From Streptococcus marmotae (GTDB taxonomy: Bacteria; Bacillota; Bacilli; Lactobacillales; Streptococcaceae), in NCBI RefSeq assembly GCF_001623565.1, contig NZ_CP015196.1, positions 310,001-374,000 on the forward strand: a stretch of DNA of 64,000 bases, given 5' to 3'. Position 1 is the first letter of the stretch; the number at the start of each line of letters is the position of its first letter. Shown here one piece after another: positions 39,229 to 47,675 of this stretch. The translations under genes and the position numbers were made by a program. The notes beneath the pieces are model-generated. The model did not search any database. It had not been told where the DNA came from and saw only the letters and a program-made list of their open reading frames with translations.

Positions 39229-40029
39229 ATGTCATTAATTTCAATGATTTTGGTCGTTTTCGTCGCTTTCCTCGCTGGTATGGAAGGTATCCTCGACCAA
39301 TTCCAATTTCACCAACCAATCGTTGCTTGTACCCTTATCGGTCTTGTAACAGGTAACCTTGCAGCAGGTGTTGCGCTTGGTGGTGCCCTTCAACTGGTGG
39401 CCCTCGGTTGGGCAAATATCGGGGCTGCGGTTGCACCAGACGCTGCCCTTGCTTCTGTTGCTGCTGCAATCATCCTTGTAAAAGGTGGCGACTTCTCACA
39501 AGGAGCTATCAGTGTCGCTCAAGGGATTGCGATTCCTCTTGCAATTGCTGGACTTTTCCTTACCATGCTCGTTCGTACTGCTTCTGTCGCTCTTGTGCAC
39601 GGAGCTGATGCGGCTGCTGAAAAAGGAAACTTTGCTGCTCTTGAGCGCTACCACCTAGTCGCTCTTTCACTTCAAGGGCTTCGTATTGCGATTCCTGCTG
39701 CCCTTCTTCTTGCGATTCCTGCTGAGTCAGTAAAAGCAATGCTTGACCTCATGCCAGAATGGCTCAAAGGAGGAATGCAAGTCGGTGGTGGTATGGTGGT
39801 AGCCGTTGGTTTTGCCATGGTTATTAACATGATGGCAACCCGCGAAGTATGGCCATTCTTTGCCATTGGTTTCGTACTTGCTGCTGTCACTCAAATCACC
39901 CTTATCGGTTTTGGTGCTCTCGGTGTGTCAATCGCCCTTATCTACCTTCACCTTTCAAAAACTGGTGGAAATGGTGGCGGAGGAGCTACCTCTAACGACC
40001 CAATCGGCGATATCCTAGAAGACTACTAA
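39229..40029 (+). CDS. manM: Mannose-family PTS membrane component IIC
   Basis: Membrane protein of 266 residues (about 7-8 hydrophobic segments) with family motifs GILDQFQFHQPIVACTLIGLVTGNLAAGVALGGALQLVALGW. It forms the sugar channel with IID. The ATG at 39229 has AAAGGA upstream and starts in the hydrophobic region; an upstream extension to 39115 is not family-like. A 186-base gap separates it from manL, unusual within the operon. A Gly-rich C-terminal stretch (TGGNGGGGATS) is seen. Confidence 0.94.
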   Translation: MSLISMILVVFVAFLAGMEGILDQFQFHQPIVACTLIGLVTGNLAAGVALGGALQLVALGWANIGAAVAPDAALASVAAAIILVKGGDFSQGAISVAQGIAIPLAIAGLFLTMLVRTASVALVHGADAAAEKGNFAALERYHLVALSLQGLRIAIPAALLLAIPAESVKAMLDLMPEWLKGGMQVGGGMVVAVGFAMVINMMATREVWPFFAIGFVLAAVTQITLIGFGALGVSIALIYLHLSKTGGNGGGGATSNDPIGDILEDY

Positions 40030-40044
40030 GAAGGGAGATTTACA

Positions 40045-40956
40045 ATGTCAGAAAAATTACAACTTTCCGTAAACGACCGTAAAAAAGTATGGTGGCGTTC
40101 TCAATTTCTTCAAGCTTCTTGGAACTACGAGCGTATGCAAAACTTGGGTTGGGCTTACTCTTTAGTCCCTGCCCTTAAAAAACTCTACACTAATAAAGAA
40201 GATCAAGCCGCAGCTCTCAAACGCCACATGGAATTCTTCAATACACATCCATACGTAGCTGCTCCTATCATCGGGGTAACACTTGCCCTTGAAGAAGAAC
40301 GTGCAAATGGGGCAGAAATCGATGACGCTGCTATCCAAGGGGTAAAAATCGGTATGATGGGGCCTCTTGCTGGTATCGGTGATCCAGTATTCTGGTTTAC
40401 TGTTCGTCCAATCCTTGGTTCTCTTGGTGCCTCTCTTGCCCTTTCAGGAAATATCATCGGACCAATCATCTTCTTTGTTGCTTGGAACTTGATTCGTATG
40501 TCCTTCTTATGGTACACACAAGAAATCGGCTACAAAGCTGGTTCTGAAATCACCAAAGACATGTCTGGTGGTATCCTCCAAGACATCACAAAAGGTGCTT
40601 CTATCCTTGGGATGTTTATCCTTGCGGTTCTCGCACAACGTTGGGTATCTATCAACTTTACCTTCAATGTCTCTGAAGTACCGCTTGCCAAAGGAGCTTT
40701 CATTGAATGGGATAAATTGCCAGCAGGCAGCGAAGGAATTCGCCAAGCCTTTGAACAAGTTGGTCAAGGACTTTCACAAACTCCTACTAAGGTCACAACC
40801 TTCCAAGATAACTTGAATGGCTTGATTCCAGGATTCATGAACTTACTCCTTACCTTCCTATGTATGTGGTTGTTGAAGAAAAAAGTGTCTCCAATCACCA
40901 TCATCATTGGCCTCTTTATCGTTGGTATCCTTGCTCGTGTAGCAGGTATCATGTAA
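40045..40956 (+). CDS. manN: Mannose-family PTS membrane component IID
   Basis: 303 residues, N-terminal cytoplasmic part WRSQFLQASWNYERMQNLGWAYSLVPALKKLY, then GIGDPVFWFTVRPILGSLGASLA and C-terminal membrane segments. Pairs with ManM. This complex is also the known receptor for class IIa and some other bacteriocins. AAGGGAGATTT precedes the ATG, 15 bases after manM. Confidence 0.95.
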   Translation: MSEKLQLSVNDRKKVWWRSQFLQASWNYERMQNLGWAYSLVPALKKLYTNKEDQAAALKRHMEFFNTHPYVAAPIIGVTLALEEERANGAEIDDAAIQGVKIGMMGPLAGIGDPVFWFTVRPILGSLGASLALSGNIIGPIIFFVAWNLIRMSFLWYTQEIGYKAGSEITKDMSGGILQDITKGASILGMFILAVLAQRWVSINFTFNVSEVPLAKGAFIEWDKLPAGSEGIRQAFEQVGQGLSQTPTKVTTFQDNLNGLIPGFMNLLLTFLCMWLLKKKVSPITIIIGLFIVGILARVAGIM

Positions 40957-40968
40957 ACATGAATTCTA

Positions 40969-40999
40969 CTAGAAGAAGGTTCCGGCCTTCTTTTAGTGT
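40969..40999 (+). terminator. Terminator after manN
   Basis: ACTAGAAGAAGG-TTCCGG-CCTTCTTTTAGT stem; short T-rich tail. Confidence 0.7.
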
Positions 41000-41072
41000 T
41001 TTTCATCCCAACTATCGACAAGATAGCAAGCAAACCTCAGAAACTGGAAATAAATCCAATCTATAAATGTGG

Positions 41073-41078
41073 TATAAT
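41073..41078 (+). promoter_or_regulatory. manO promoter (extended -10)
   Basis: TGTGG-TATAAT, 30 bases before the ATG of the DUF956 gene. Confidence 0.6.
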
Positions 41079-41107
41079 AGAGAAAACAAGAACGATAAGG
41101 AATCATC

Positions 41108-41479
41108 ATGGCACAATCACAAAATAAAACCGTTGAATTTCAGACAACTGGTGTCTCTTACCTCGGAATTGGAGGAAAGGTCGGCAAATTTTTAGTTGGT
41201 GACAAGGCTCTAGAATTCTACGCCGATGCCAATGTGGAAGACTATATCCAAATCCCTTGGGAAAATGTTCTACAAATTGGTGCAAATGTCTCGGGAAAAA
41301 CGGTCAGTCGGCATTTCCAAGTTTTTACAGACAGTGGGAAATTCCTCTTTGCCTCCAAAGATGCTGGTAGCATTCTCAAACATGCTAGAAACCATATCGG
41401 CAATGAAAAAGTCGTCAAATTACCCACTCTTTTGCAAACAATCAGCCACTTTTTTAAAAATCTATTTGCAAAAAAGTGA
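41108..41479 (+). CDS. manO: DUF956 family protein (ManO)
   Basis: 123 residues: KTVEFQTTGVSYLGIGGKVGKFLVGDKALEFYADANVEDYIQIPWENV, a PH-like beta-rich domain typical of DUF956, which usually follows manLMN in streptococci and lactobacilli. Thought to modulate the mannose PTS; mechanism not established. It has a separate promoter. The serS promoter -35 lies inside its last codons. Confidence 0.88.
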   Translation: MAQSQNKTVEFQTTGVSYLGIGGKVGKFLVGDKALEFYADANVEDYIQIPWENVLQIGANVSGKTVSRHFQVFTDSGKFLFASKDAGSILKHARNHIGNEKVVKLPTLLQTISHFFKNLFAKK

Positions 41480-41494
41480 AAAATCAAGTATAAT
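41466..41494 (+). promoter_or_regulatory. serS promoter
   Basis: TTGCAA (41466-41471), 17-bp spacer, TATAAT (41489-41494). The -35 lies inside the 3' end of manO. Confidence 0.85.
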
Positions 41495-41500
41495 AATTGC

Positions 41501-41689
41501 AACGGATAAGTAGTATCAGGCGTTTTTCAGAAAGTCTGCGGTCGCTGTGAGCAGATAAGCAAGGGATATGAAATTCTACCGTTTCATTTATTTTCATACA
41601 AAAACAAGTGCACTCATGTGAAGTTGGATGGAACCGTGGCTCTGTCACTCCAACACGTTCATGGGTGTATTTTTTATAGGAGGAAGAAC
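41501..41689 (+). promoter_or_regulatory. T-box riboswitch leader of serS
   Basis: A 190-nt leader holds the T-box core GGATGGAACCGTGGC at 41626-41640. GTTGGA/TCCAAC and TCATG/CATGG arms around it lead into a T6 run at about 41670-41675, which is the terminator. Uncharged tRNA-Ser should pair with the TGGAA bulge and allow read-through into serS. The specifier codon in Stem I was not fixed by eye. Confidence 0.85.
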
Positions 41690-42967
41690 ATGTTAGATAT
41701 CAAACGTATTCGTGCCGATTTTGACGGTGTCGCTGCAAAACTTGCAACCCGTGGAGTAGCAACTGAGACCCTCGCTCACATCAAGGAACTCGATGCCAAA
41801 CGCCGTCAGGTCTTGGTCAAGGTCGAAGAATTAAAGGCTGAACGCAATACCGTATCCGCTGAAATTGCCCAAGCAAAACGCAACAAGGAAAATGCGGATG
41901 ACAAGATTGCAGCTATGCAAACCCTCTCTGCAACGATCAAGGAGCTCGATGCTGAACTCCTTGCCATTGACGAAGAATTACAAGCCATTCTCGTCATCTT
42001 ACCAAATACGCCACATGATAGCGTACCAGTTGGGGCAGACGAAGAAGAAAATGTCGAAGTGCGTCGTTGGGGGACACCGCGCGAATTCGACTTTGAACCC
42101 AAAGCGCACTGGGATCTCGGGGAGGACTTGGATATTCTTGACTGGGAACGTGGAGCCAAGGTAACCGGCGCTCGCTTCCTCTTCTACAAGAACCTCGGTG
42201 CTCGCTTGGAACGTGCCCTCTATAACTTCATGCTCGATGAGCATATTGCCGAAGGATATCAAGAAATCATCACTCCTTACATGGTCAACCACGATTCTAT
42301 GTTTGGCACAGGACAATATCCAAAATTCAAGGAAGATACCTTTGAACTTGACCAAACCAACTTTGTCCTTATCCCAACAGCCGAAGTACCGCTTACCAAC
42401 TACTACCGTGATGAGATTGTAGACGGCAAAGACCTGCCAATTTACTTCACTGCTATGAGCCCATCTTTCCGTTCAGAAGCTGGTTCTGCTGGTCGTGACA
42501 CTCGTGGTTTGATTCGCCTGCACCAATTCCACAAGGTTGAAATGGTCAAGTTTGCCAAACCAGAAGAATCTTACGAAGAACTAGAAAAAATGACAGCCAA
42601 CGCAGAAAACATCCTTCAAAAACTAGGACTGCCTTACCGCGTTCTTGCTCTTTGCACAGGCGACATGGGCTTCTCCGCTGCGAAGACCTACGATTTAGAA
42701 GTCTGGATTCCTGCTCAAAATACCTACCGTGAAATTTCTAGCTGTTCTAATACTGAAGATTTCCAAGCACGCCGTGCCCAAATCCGTTACCGTGATGAGG
42801 CAGATGGCAAGGTCAAACTCCTTCATACCTTAAATGGTTCAGGACTAGCCGTGGGGCGTACTGTCGCTGCCATTCTTGAAAACTACCAAAACGCAGACGG
42901 CTCTGTGACTATTCCAGAAGTCCTTCGTCCATACATGGGTGGCGCAGAAGTCATTGCACCAAAATAA
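41690..42967 (+). CDS. serS: Seryl-tRNA synthetase
   Basis: Class II synthetase of 425 residues. The N-terminal coiled-coil arm is about 25-110 ([35 protein letters not shown]). Motif 2 is [29 protein letters not shown], and motif 3 is [23 protein letters not shown]. The ATG at 41690 follows AGGAGGAAGAAC. Controlled by the T-box. Confidence 0.97.
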   Translation: MLDIKRIRADFDGVAAKLATRGVATETLAHIKELDAKRRQVLVKVEELKAERNTVSAEIAQAKRNKENADDKIAAMQTLSATIKELDAELLAIDEELQAILVILPNTPHDSVPVGADEEENVEVRRWGTPREFDFEPKAHWDLGEDLDILDWERGAKVTGARFLFYKNLGARLERALYNFMLDEHIAEGYQEIITPYMVNHDSMFGTGQYPKFKEDTFELDQTNFVLIPTAEVPLTNYYRDEIVDGKDLPIYFTAMSPSFRSEAGSAGRDTRGLIRLHQFHKVEMVKFAKPEESYEELEKMTANAENILQKLGLPYRVLALCTGDMGFSAAKTYDLEVWIPAQNTYREISSCSNTEDFQARRAQIRYRDEADGKVKLLHTLNGSGLAVGRTVAAILENYQNADGSVTIPEVLRPYMGGAEVIAPK

Positions 42968-43159
42968 GACTGTTTTATAGAATAGAGGAAGAACTATCCT
43001 CTAGCCCTTCCCTGACGGTTTTAATTCGCTACCTCACAATAGTCAGGCTTGAGATTCGCTATTAGCTTCAGCGGTAGCAGGTACCTATAAGGGACTTTTG
43101 CCTTAGATATACGATATATTTATCATACCTAAAAATAGGTTGAGCAGTTGCTCAACCTA
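42968..43159. other. Region between serS and ISL3 copy 2
   Basis: Has a short AGAGGA/TCCTCT hairpin (about 42986-43004), an unassigned repeat-like middle with CCTGACGGTTTTAATTCGCT, and the terminator (43131-43163). No gene. Confidence 0.45.
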
Positions 43160-43163
43160 TTTT
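43131..43163 (+). terminator. Terminator adjacent to the ISL3 insertion site
   Basis: AAAATAGGTTGAGCA-GT-TGCTCAACCTATTTT, a near-perfect 15-bp stem. The ISL3 target duplication begins within its T-run, so the element inserted at the terminator's foot. Confidence 0.85.
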
Positions 43164-43167
43164 ATTA
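43160..43167. repeat. ISL3 copy 2 target-site duplication, left
   Basis: TTTTATTA, repeated at 44582-44589. Confidence 0.9.
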
Positions 43168-44581
43168 GGCTCTATAATATCTGTAGTGGGTACGCCCGCC
43201 ACAGAGATTATGGAGCCTTTTTCAGTGTAGAAAAAAAGTTCCATATGACCTATAATGAAAAGCGACAAAACTATCATTTAGAAAGACTCATATGGAACAA
43301 CTAAATCTTATCACAAATTTTCTCAAAATGAAAGACAAAAATATCACTATCACTAATGAATGCGACATGGGAACACACTTAGAACTCCACGGTCACTTGG
43401 ATTACACAGCCCCTAAATGCCCTTCCTGCAAGGGACAAATGGCTAAGTACGACTTCCAGAAAGCCTCTAAAATCCCCTACTTAGAAACTGCTGGCTACCC
43501 GCTACTTATCCGCCTTCGAAAGCGTCGTTTCAAGTGCAAAGACTGTGGGAAAATAGCGGTCGCTGAAACTCCTATTGTTAAGAAGAACCATCAAATCTCT
43601 GTCGCTGTCAACCAGAAAATCGCACAATTACTCATCGAAAAGCAAGCAATGACACATATCGCACACAGACTCTCCATTTCTACATCTACAGTTATTCGAA
43701 AACTCAATGAGTTTAAATTTGAAACGGATTGGGATAAGCTTCCAGAAGTCATGTCCTGGGATGAGTATGCCTTCAAGAAAGGGAAAATGAGCTTTATCGC
43801 TCAAGATTTTGACACAAATAACATCATCGCTATCCTTGATGGAAGAACGCAAGCAACCATCCGAAATCACTTTCTGAGATACCCTAGAAAGGTCAGAAAC
43901 CGCGTTAAAATCATCACTATGGACATGTTTAGCCCTTACTATCAACTAGCCAAACAACTTTTTCCTCATGCTAAAATCGTGCTGGATCGCTTCCACGTTG
44001 TGCAACATCTCAGCCGTGCTATGAACCGTGTCCGTACCCAAATCATGAATGCTTTTGACCGCAAATCGCATGAATACAAGACGCTCAAACGCTACTGGAA
44101 ACTGGTACAACAAGATAGCCGTAAACTCAGTGACAAGCGGTTTTATCGCCCTACTTTTCGCATGCATTTGACCAATAAGGAAATCTTAGACAAGCTCCTA
44201 TCCTACTCAGATGAGTTACGACAACATTATGAACTCTATCAACTTCTTTTATTCCATTTCCAAGAGAAAAACTCAGATCATTTCTTTGACCTAATTGAGC
44301 AAGAAATAGCCACTGTTAACCCTATTTTCCAGACGGTATTTAAGACGTTTCTAAAGGATAAGGACAAGGTTTTAAACGCCTTGGAATTGCCTTATTCCAA
44401 CGCTAAATTGGAAGCTACCAATAATCTTATCAAAGTCATCAAGCGTAATGCCTTTGGATTTCGGAACTTTGAAAACTTCAAAAAGCGGATTTTGATTGCC
44501 ATCAATATCAAAAAAGAGAAGACCAACTTGGTCCTCTCTAGATGTTAGCTGACATCTACCCACTACAGTTGACAAAGAGCC
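43168..44581 (+). mobile_element. ISL3-family insertion sequence, copy 2, complete
   Basis: 1414 bp. Ends GGCTCTATAATATCTGTAGT and (complement) GGCTCTTTGTCAACTGTAGT are imperfect inverted repeats. Exact 8-bp duplications flank it. One intact transposase gene, same as interrupted copy 1. Confidence 0.94.
43292..44548 (+). CDS. ISL3-family transposase
   Basis: Intact 418-residue transposase. An N-terminal zinc ribbon (CPSCKGQ...FKCKDCGK) is followed by an HTH region (IAHRLSISTSTVIRKLNEFKF) and the catalytic part (MSWDEYAFKKGKMSFIAQDF; IITMDMFSPYYQLAKQLFPHAKIVLDRFHVVQHLSRAMNRVR; LELPYSNAKLEATNNLIKVIKRNAFGFRNFENFKKRI), with the acidic residues expected of ISL3/Tnp_ISL3. It differs from copy 1 mainly in a short patch near residues 215-235. 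Confidence 0.95.
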   Translation: MEQLNLITNFLKMKDKNITITNECDMGTHLELHGHLDYTAPKCPSCKGQMAKYDFQKASKIPYLETAGYPLLIRLRKRRFKCKDCGKIAVAETPIVKKNHQISVAVNQKIAQLLIEKQAMTHIAHRLSISTSTVIRKLNEFKFETDWDKLPEVMSWDEYAFKKGKMSFIAQDFDTNNIIAILDGRTQATIRNHFLRYPRKVRNRVKIITMDMFSPYYQLAKQLFPHAKIVLDRFHVVQHLSRAMNRVRTQIMNAFDRKSHEYKTLKRYWKLVQQDSRKLSDKRFYRPTFRMHLTNKEILDKLLSYSDELRQHYELYQLLLFHFQEKNSDHFFDLIEQEIATVNPIFQTVFKTFLKDKDKVLNALELPYSNAKLEATNNLIKVIKRNAFGFRNFENFKKRILIAINIKKEKTNLVLSRC

Positions 44582-44589
44582 TTTTATTA
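44582..44589. repeat. ISL3 copy 2 target-site duplication, right
   Basis: TTTTATTA, the partner of 43160-43167. Confidence 0.9.
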
Positions 44590-44753
44590 TTCTAATTCTG
44601 ATACTATAATAGCCGTTTTTTATGTTCCATTTCTGCCGCACCACACTTTATTCAGATGTACTGAGCAGTTATTTTCCCCGTAGTGATATTATCCGCAATA
44701 GCAATCCTGCTGTGGATGCCAAAAATGTTCATTTTGATTTTTACAGAGTACTG

Positions 44754-44930
44754 CTATAGTTGTTTATGATCAGTAAATTTATTTAACAGGTGAATGAAGA
44801 TGACTAAATGAAAGGCTATTAGCGTTATAAAGCCTCCTATAATATTTCCCTTTTGAAAATATAAAAAGATAAATATAAAAAGATCCATTATTATTATTTC
44901 AAGCATAGAGATGATTAAAAATTTTTTCAT
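44754..44930 (-). CDS. Small two-TM membrane protein
   Basis: 58 residues: MKKFLIISMLEIIIMDLFIF, then IFLYFQKGNIIGGFITLIAFHLVIFIHLLNKF and a short basic tail, giving two hydrophobic helices. AAAGGAGATAAA directly precedes the ATG at 44930, strong support for translation. It diverges from the secreted protein gene at 45024 across a 93-base region with an inverted repeat. Size and topology fit an immunity-type or regulatory membrane peptide, but no family is recognised. Confidence 0.65.
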   Translation of the reverse strand: MKKFLIISMLEIIIMDLFIFIFLYFQKGNIIGGFITLIAFHLVIFIHLLNKFTDHKQL

Positions 44931-44964
44931 TTTATCTCCTTTCAACATATACATATTTTTGTTT

Positions 44965-44985
44965 ATTCTATTACAATGATAGAAT
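44965..44985. promoter_or_regulatory. Inverted repeat in the divergent promoter region
   Basis: ATTCTAT-TACAATG-ATAGAAT, perfect 7-bp arms. It covers a possible plus-strand -10 (TACAAT, 44972-44977), so it could be an operator for both divergent genes. Inference. Confidence 0.45.
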
Positions 44986-45023
44986 GATTTTGTAAAAAAA
45001 TCAAAAAAAAAGGAGGCTTTACA

Positions 45024-45638
45024 ATGAAAAATTGTAAAAAATTATTAACCGGTTCGTTTTTAGGGATTTGTATTCTAGCGAATAGTATTTCACCTGTTAC
45101 TATGGTTTATGCTAATGAAATTCCTAATGCATCATTTTCTCAAAAAGTTTCTAATGCTACTTTTTATGATGAAGTAAATAGGGTTTCCGTTGAAGTTGTA
45201 AATGCTGATGTATTACGATTAACTTATGAAGATGGAACGATAGATGTATTGGAAAAGAAGGAAGATGGAGTGTATAAAAACGGCGTATTATTTGTTGAAA
45301 ATAATTCATTACCTTCTGTTAATAGTATTTTTAGAAGTTCTGGTTGGGCAGTCGTTGGAGTAACATCCGATAGAGCTGATAGAGATAGTGTGGTTCATAA
45401 TGCTATAGGCGCACTTTATAGTACCGTGTTAGGTTTGGTAGGTGGGGGAGCTATTGGTTTCCTCATTGAAGCAATTCAATTAGCGACACATTCTAATCCT
45501 CCTGGAGCATATAGTAGAACAACTGTATTATATAATGCTTCTGAATTAAGATTTAAAGTTATTAATGATTATTTTAGAGATCCTTATTTCTCGCAACATG
45601 TTAAAACAACCGTTGGATATGTAACTATTCCTCAATAA
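45024..45638 (+). CDS. Secreted protein of unknown function, bacteriocin-like features
   Basis: 204 residues. The N-terminus (MKNCKKLLTGSFLGICILANSISPVTMVYANEIP) is a clear Sec signal peptide with cleavage probably after VYANE or YAN. Residues about 45-90 are beta-rich (VSVEVVNADVLRLTYEDGTIDVLEKK). About 125-155 is a Gly-rich hydrophobic segment (AIGALYSTVLGLVGGGAIGFLIEAIQLA) that could insert in membranes. No LPXTG, no cysteine in the mature part. AAAGGAGG precedes the ATG. AT-rich unlike the fab genes beside it. I am not certain of a family; large secreted bacteriocins of the geobacillin-26 kind are one thing to test. Confidence 0.65.
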   Translation: MKNCKKLLTGSFLGICILANSISPVTMVYANEIPNASFSQKVSNATFYDEVNRVSVEVVNADVLRLTYEDGTIDVLEKKEDGVYKNGVLFVENNSLPSVNSIFRSSGWAVVGVTSDRADRDSVVHNAIGALYSTVLGLVGGGAIGFLIEAIQLATHSNPPGAYSRTTVLYNASELRFKVINDYFRDPYFSQHVKTTVGYVTIPQ

Positions 45639-45666
45639 AAAGATATCTAATGTAGTTAATACTTTA

Positions 45667-45804
45667 AGAACCTGTATGCACAATTGAAGTCCTTTTATAT
45701 AAAAGATGGTTTTTCGCTAATCAAGTCAGTTTTTTGAGGGAATACTGACTGTATTTTGAAAAAACCAGCCTTAGATGGACGTGCTGAACTGTGAATACAG
45801 TTTC
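45667..45804. repeat. Inverted-end repeat, family B, copy 2
   Basis: Left AGAACCTGTATGCACAATTG and right (complement) AGAAACTGTATTCACAG. The left 75 bp (CTTTTATATAAAAGATGG, TTTTTCGCTAATCAAG, TTTTTTGAGGG) match the complement of 31971-32059. Confidence 0.55.
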
Positions 45805-45874
45805 TATATATATTGAGACAAACGTCTAACTCCAATACTCTATAAAAAATCAAAATCTTTCCCCAGACTCTTTG

Positions 45875-46642
45875 TTAATATTTTCGGAAACGCTCATACC
45901 GTTCTGCGACTAATTGTTCTCTTGAACGAGATTGTAACTCCGCAAAGCTAGCAATCAACTCTTCTTTCAAGCCTTCCACAACTTCTGTTTGACTGCCTTT
46001 TTCTGAAATAACCTTGTCAATTACTCCCATTTCCAATAGTTCATAGGAGGTGATTTTCATGAGCTTGGCAGCTTCCATAGCACGACTGGCATCTTTCCAT
46101 AAAATAGAGGCAAAACCTTCTGGACTAAGCACCGCATAGATGGCATTCTCTAACATCCAGACTCGGTCTGCTACTGCTAGGGCGAGTGCGCCACCTGATC
46201 CCCCCTCACCGATGATTAGAGCAATAATAGGAACCTTTAAATCACTCATTTCCATGAGATTACGAGCAATCGCCTCCCCTTGGCCACGCTCTTCCGCACC
46301 GATTCCTGGATAGGCTCCAGCCGTATTAATCAACGTCAGAATTGGCCGACAAAATTTCTCAGCCTGCTGCATCAAGCGTAGTGCCTTGCGATAACCTTCT
46401 GGATGTGGCTGACCAAAATTTCGTTTCAAATTATCTTGTAAACTCTTACCTTTTTGAATCCCTACGACTGTGACAGGCATTCCACCTAACAGCCCAAGAC
46501 CACCGATGACTGCACCGTCATCGCGAAATTGGCGATCACCATGCAATTCCATAAAGTCATCTAGGAGCAGACGCGCATAGTCCAGACTGGTCAATCGAGC
46601 CTGATCACGTGCCTGCCGAATGATTTTTGCTATCTCCGTCAT
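45875..46642 (-). CDS. accA: Acetyl-CoA carboxylase carboxyltransferase subunit alpha
   Basis: 255 residues, crotonase-like fold. [33 protein letters not shown] and [44 protein letters not shown] are the alpha-subunit motifs. With AccD it moves CO2 from carboxybiotin to acetyl-CoA. Its ATGA overlaps the accD stop. Last gene of the fab cluster. Confidence 0.95.
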   Translation of the reverse strand: MTEIAKIIRQARDQARLTSLDYARLLLDDFMELHGDRQFRDDGAVIGGLGLLGGMPVTVVGIQKGKSLQDNLKRNFGQPHPEGYRKALRLMQQAEKFCRPILTLINTAGAYPGIGAEERGQGEAIARNLMEMSDLKVPIIALIIGEGGSGGALALAVADRVWMLENAIYAVLSPEGFASILWKDASRAMEAAKLMKITSYELLEMGVIDKVISEKGSQTEVVEGLKEELIASFAELQSRSREQLVAERYERFRKY

Positions 46643-47505
46643 CTCTTTCCTCCATGCAATCGAACTAGGTAGCCAATGGTTTCCCGTAATGCTTGCCGCT
46701 TGACAATTGCATCGACAAATCCATGTTCTTGTAAAAATTCAGCCTTTTGAAAATCATCTGGTAGCTGCTCTCGAACAGTCGTTTCAATCACACGACGGCC
46801 CGCAAAGCCTACTAAGGCTTGTGGCTCAGCTAGGATAATGTCACCCTCCATAGCAAAGGAGGCGGTTACCCCACCTGTCGTTGGATCTGTCAAAATGGTC
46901 AAATAGAACAAACCTGCATTGGAATGGCGCTTAACAGCTGTAGAAATCTTTGCCATTTGCATGAGACTCATAATCCCTTCCTGCATCCGAGCACCGCCCG
47001 AAGCTGTAAAAAGGACGACCGGAAACTGTTGCTCTGTCGCATATTCAAACAAACGGGTGATTTTTTCGCCGACCACGGTCCCCATACTAGCCATGATAAA
47101 GGACGCATCCATAATACCGAGTGCTACTTCCTGACCTAAAATCTCTGCCTTTCCTGTCAATACCGCTTCATCCAAACCTGTTTTCGCACGGACTGCTGCT
47201 AACTTTTCGGTATACTGGGGGAAATTGAGAGGATTGGTCGTTTCAATACCTGTAAACAATTCTTCAAACGATCCCTCATCGATCGTTAAATTCAGACGCT
47301 CATAGGCACTAATACGAAAGGTGTAGGAACAATGCTGGCACATTTTCTCCTGACCCAACTCTTTCTGATAAATCAGACGTTTGCAGGCAGGACATTTTGA
47401 AAATAGGGCATCCGGCACTTCGGGCTTATTCTGAGAAGTTGTATTCATAAGCGATCGATTGGGATTGATGCGAATGTATTTATCCTTTTTTCTAAATAAA
47501 GCCAT
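46639..47505 (-). CDS. accD: Acetyl-CoA carboxylase carboxyltransferase subunit beta
   Basis: 288 residues. The N-terminal zinc ribbon ([22 protein letters not shown], Cys4) is typical of AccD. The crotonase-like core has [21 protein letters not shown] and [35 protein letters not shown]. Forms the alpha2beta2 carboxyltransferase with AccA. Good site (GGAGGAG) before the ATG. Confidence 0.95.
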   Translation of the reverse strand: MALFRKKDKYIRINPNRSLMNTTSQNKPEVPDALFSKCPACKRLIYQKELGQEKMCQHCSYTFRISAYERLNLTIDEGSFEELFTGIETTNPLNFPQYTEKLAAVRAKTGLDEAVLTGKAEILGQEVALGIMDASFIMASMGTVVGEKITRLFEYATEQQFPVVLFTASGGARMQEGIMSLMQMAKISTAVKRHSNAGLFYLTILTDPTTGGVTASFAMEGDIILAEPQALVGFAGRRVIETTVREQLPDDFQKAEFLQEHGFVDAIVKRQALRETIGYLVRLHGGKR

Positions 47506-47542
47506 TGGCTCCTCCTTCTTTACTACTGATTAGCCTCACTTC

Positions 47543-47675
47543 TACTCGTCAAAAATCAATATCTGATGTCGTTAACCCTGCGTTTTTTAGGACACAAGCT
47601 ACGCTAGTTTTATCTATCACCTTCCACAATTCTCAATTGTGGAAGCTAGTCAGATGTTAATTTTTATAGTGTATT
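47543..47675. repeat. Dispersed intergenic repeat, copy b
   Basis: Left end TACTCGTCAAAAATCAATAT (47543), inverted right end (47650-47675, CAGATGTTAATTTTTATAGT). Holds a perfect 11-bp-arm hairpin CTTCCACAATT-CTC-AATTGTGGAAG (47621-47645), shared with the copy at 447-663. The internal part (CCTGCGTTTTTTAGGACACA, AGCTACGCTAGTTTTATCTA) is found inverted in 56092-56382. It abuts the accC stop. Confidence 0.6.
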
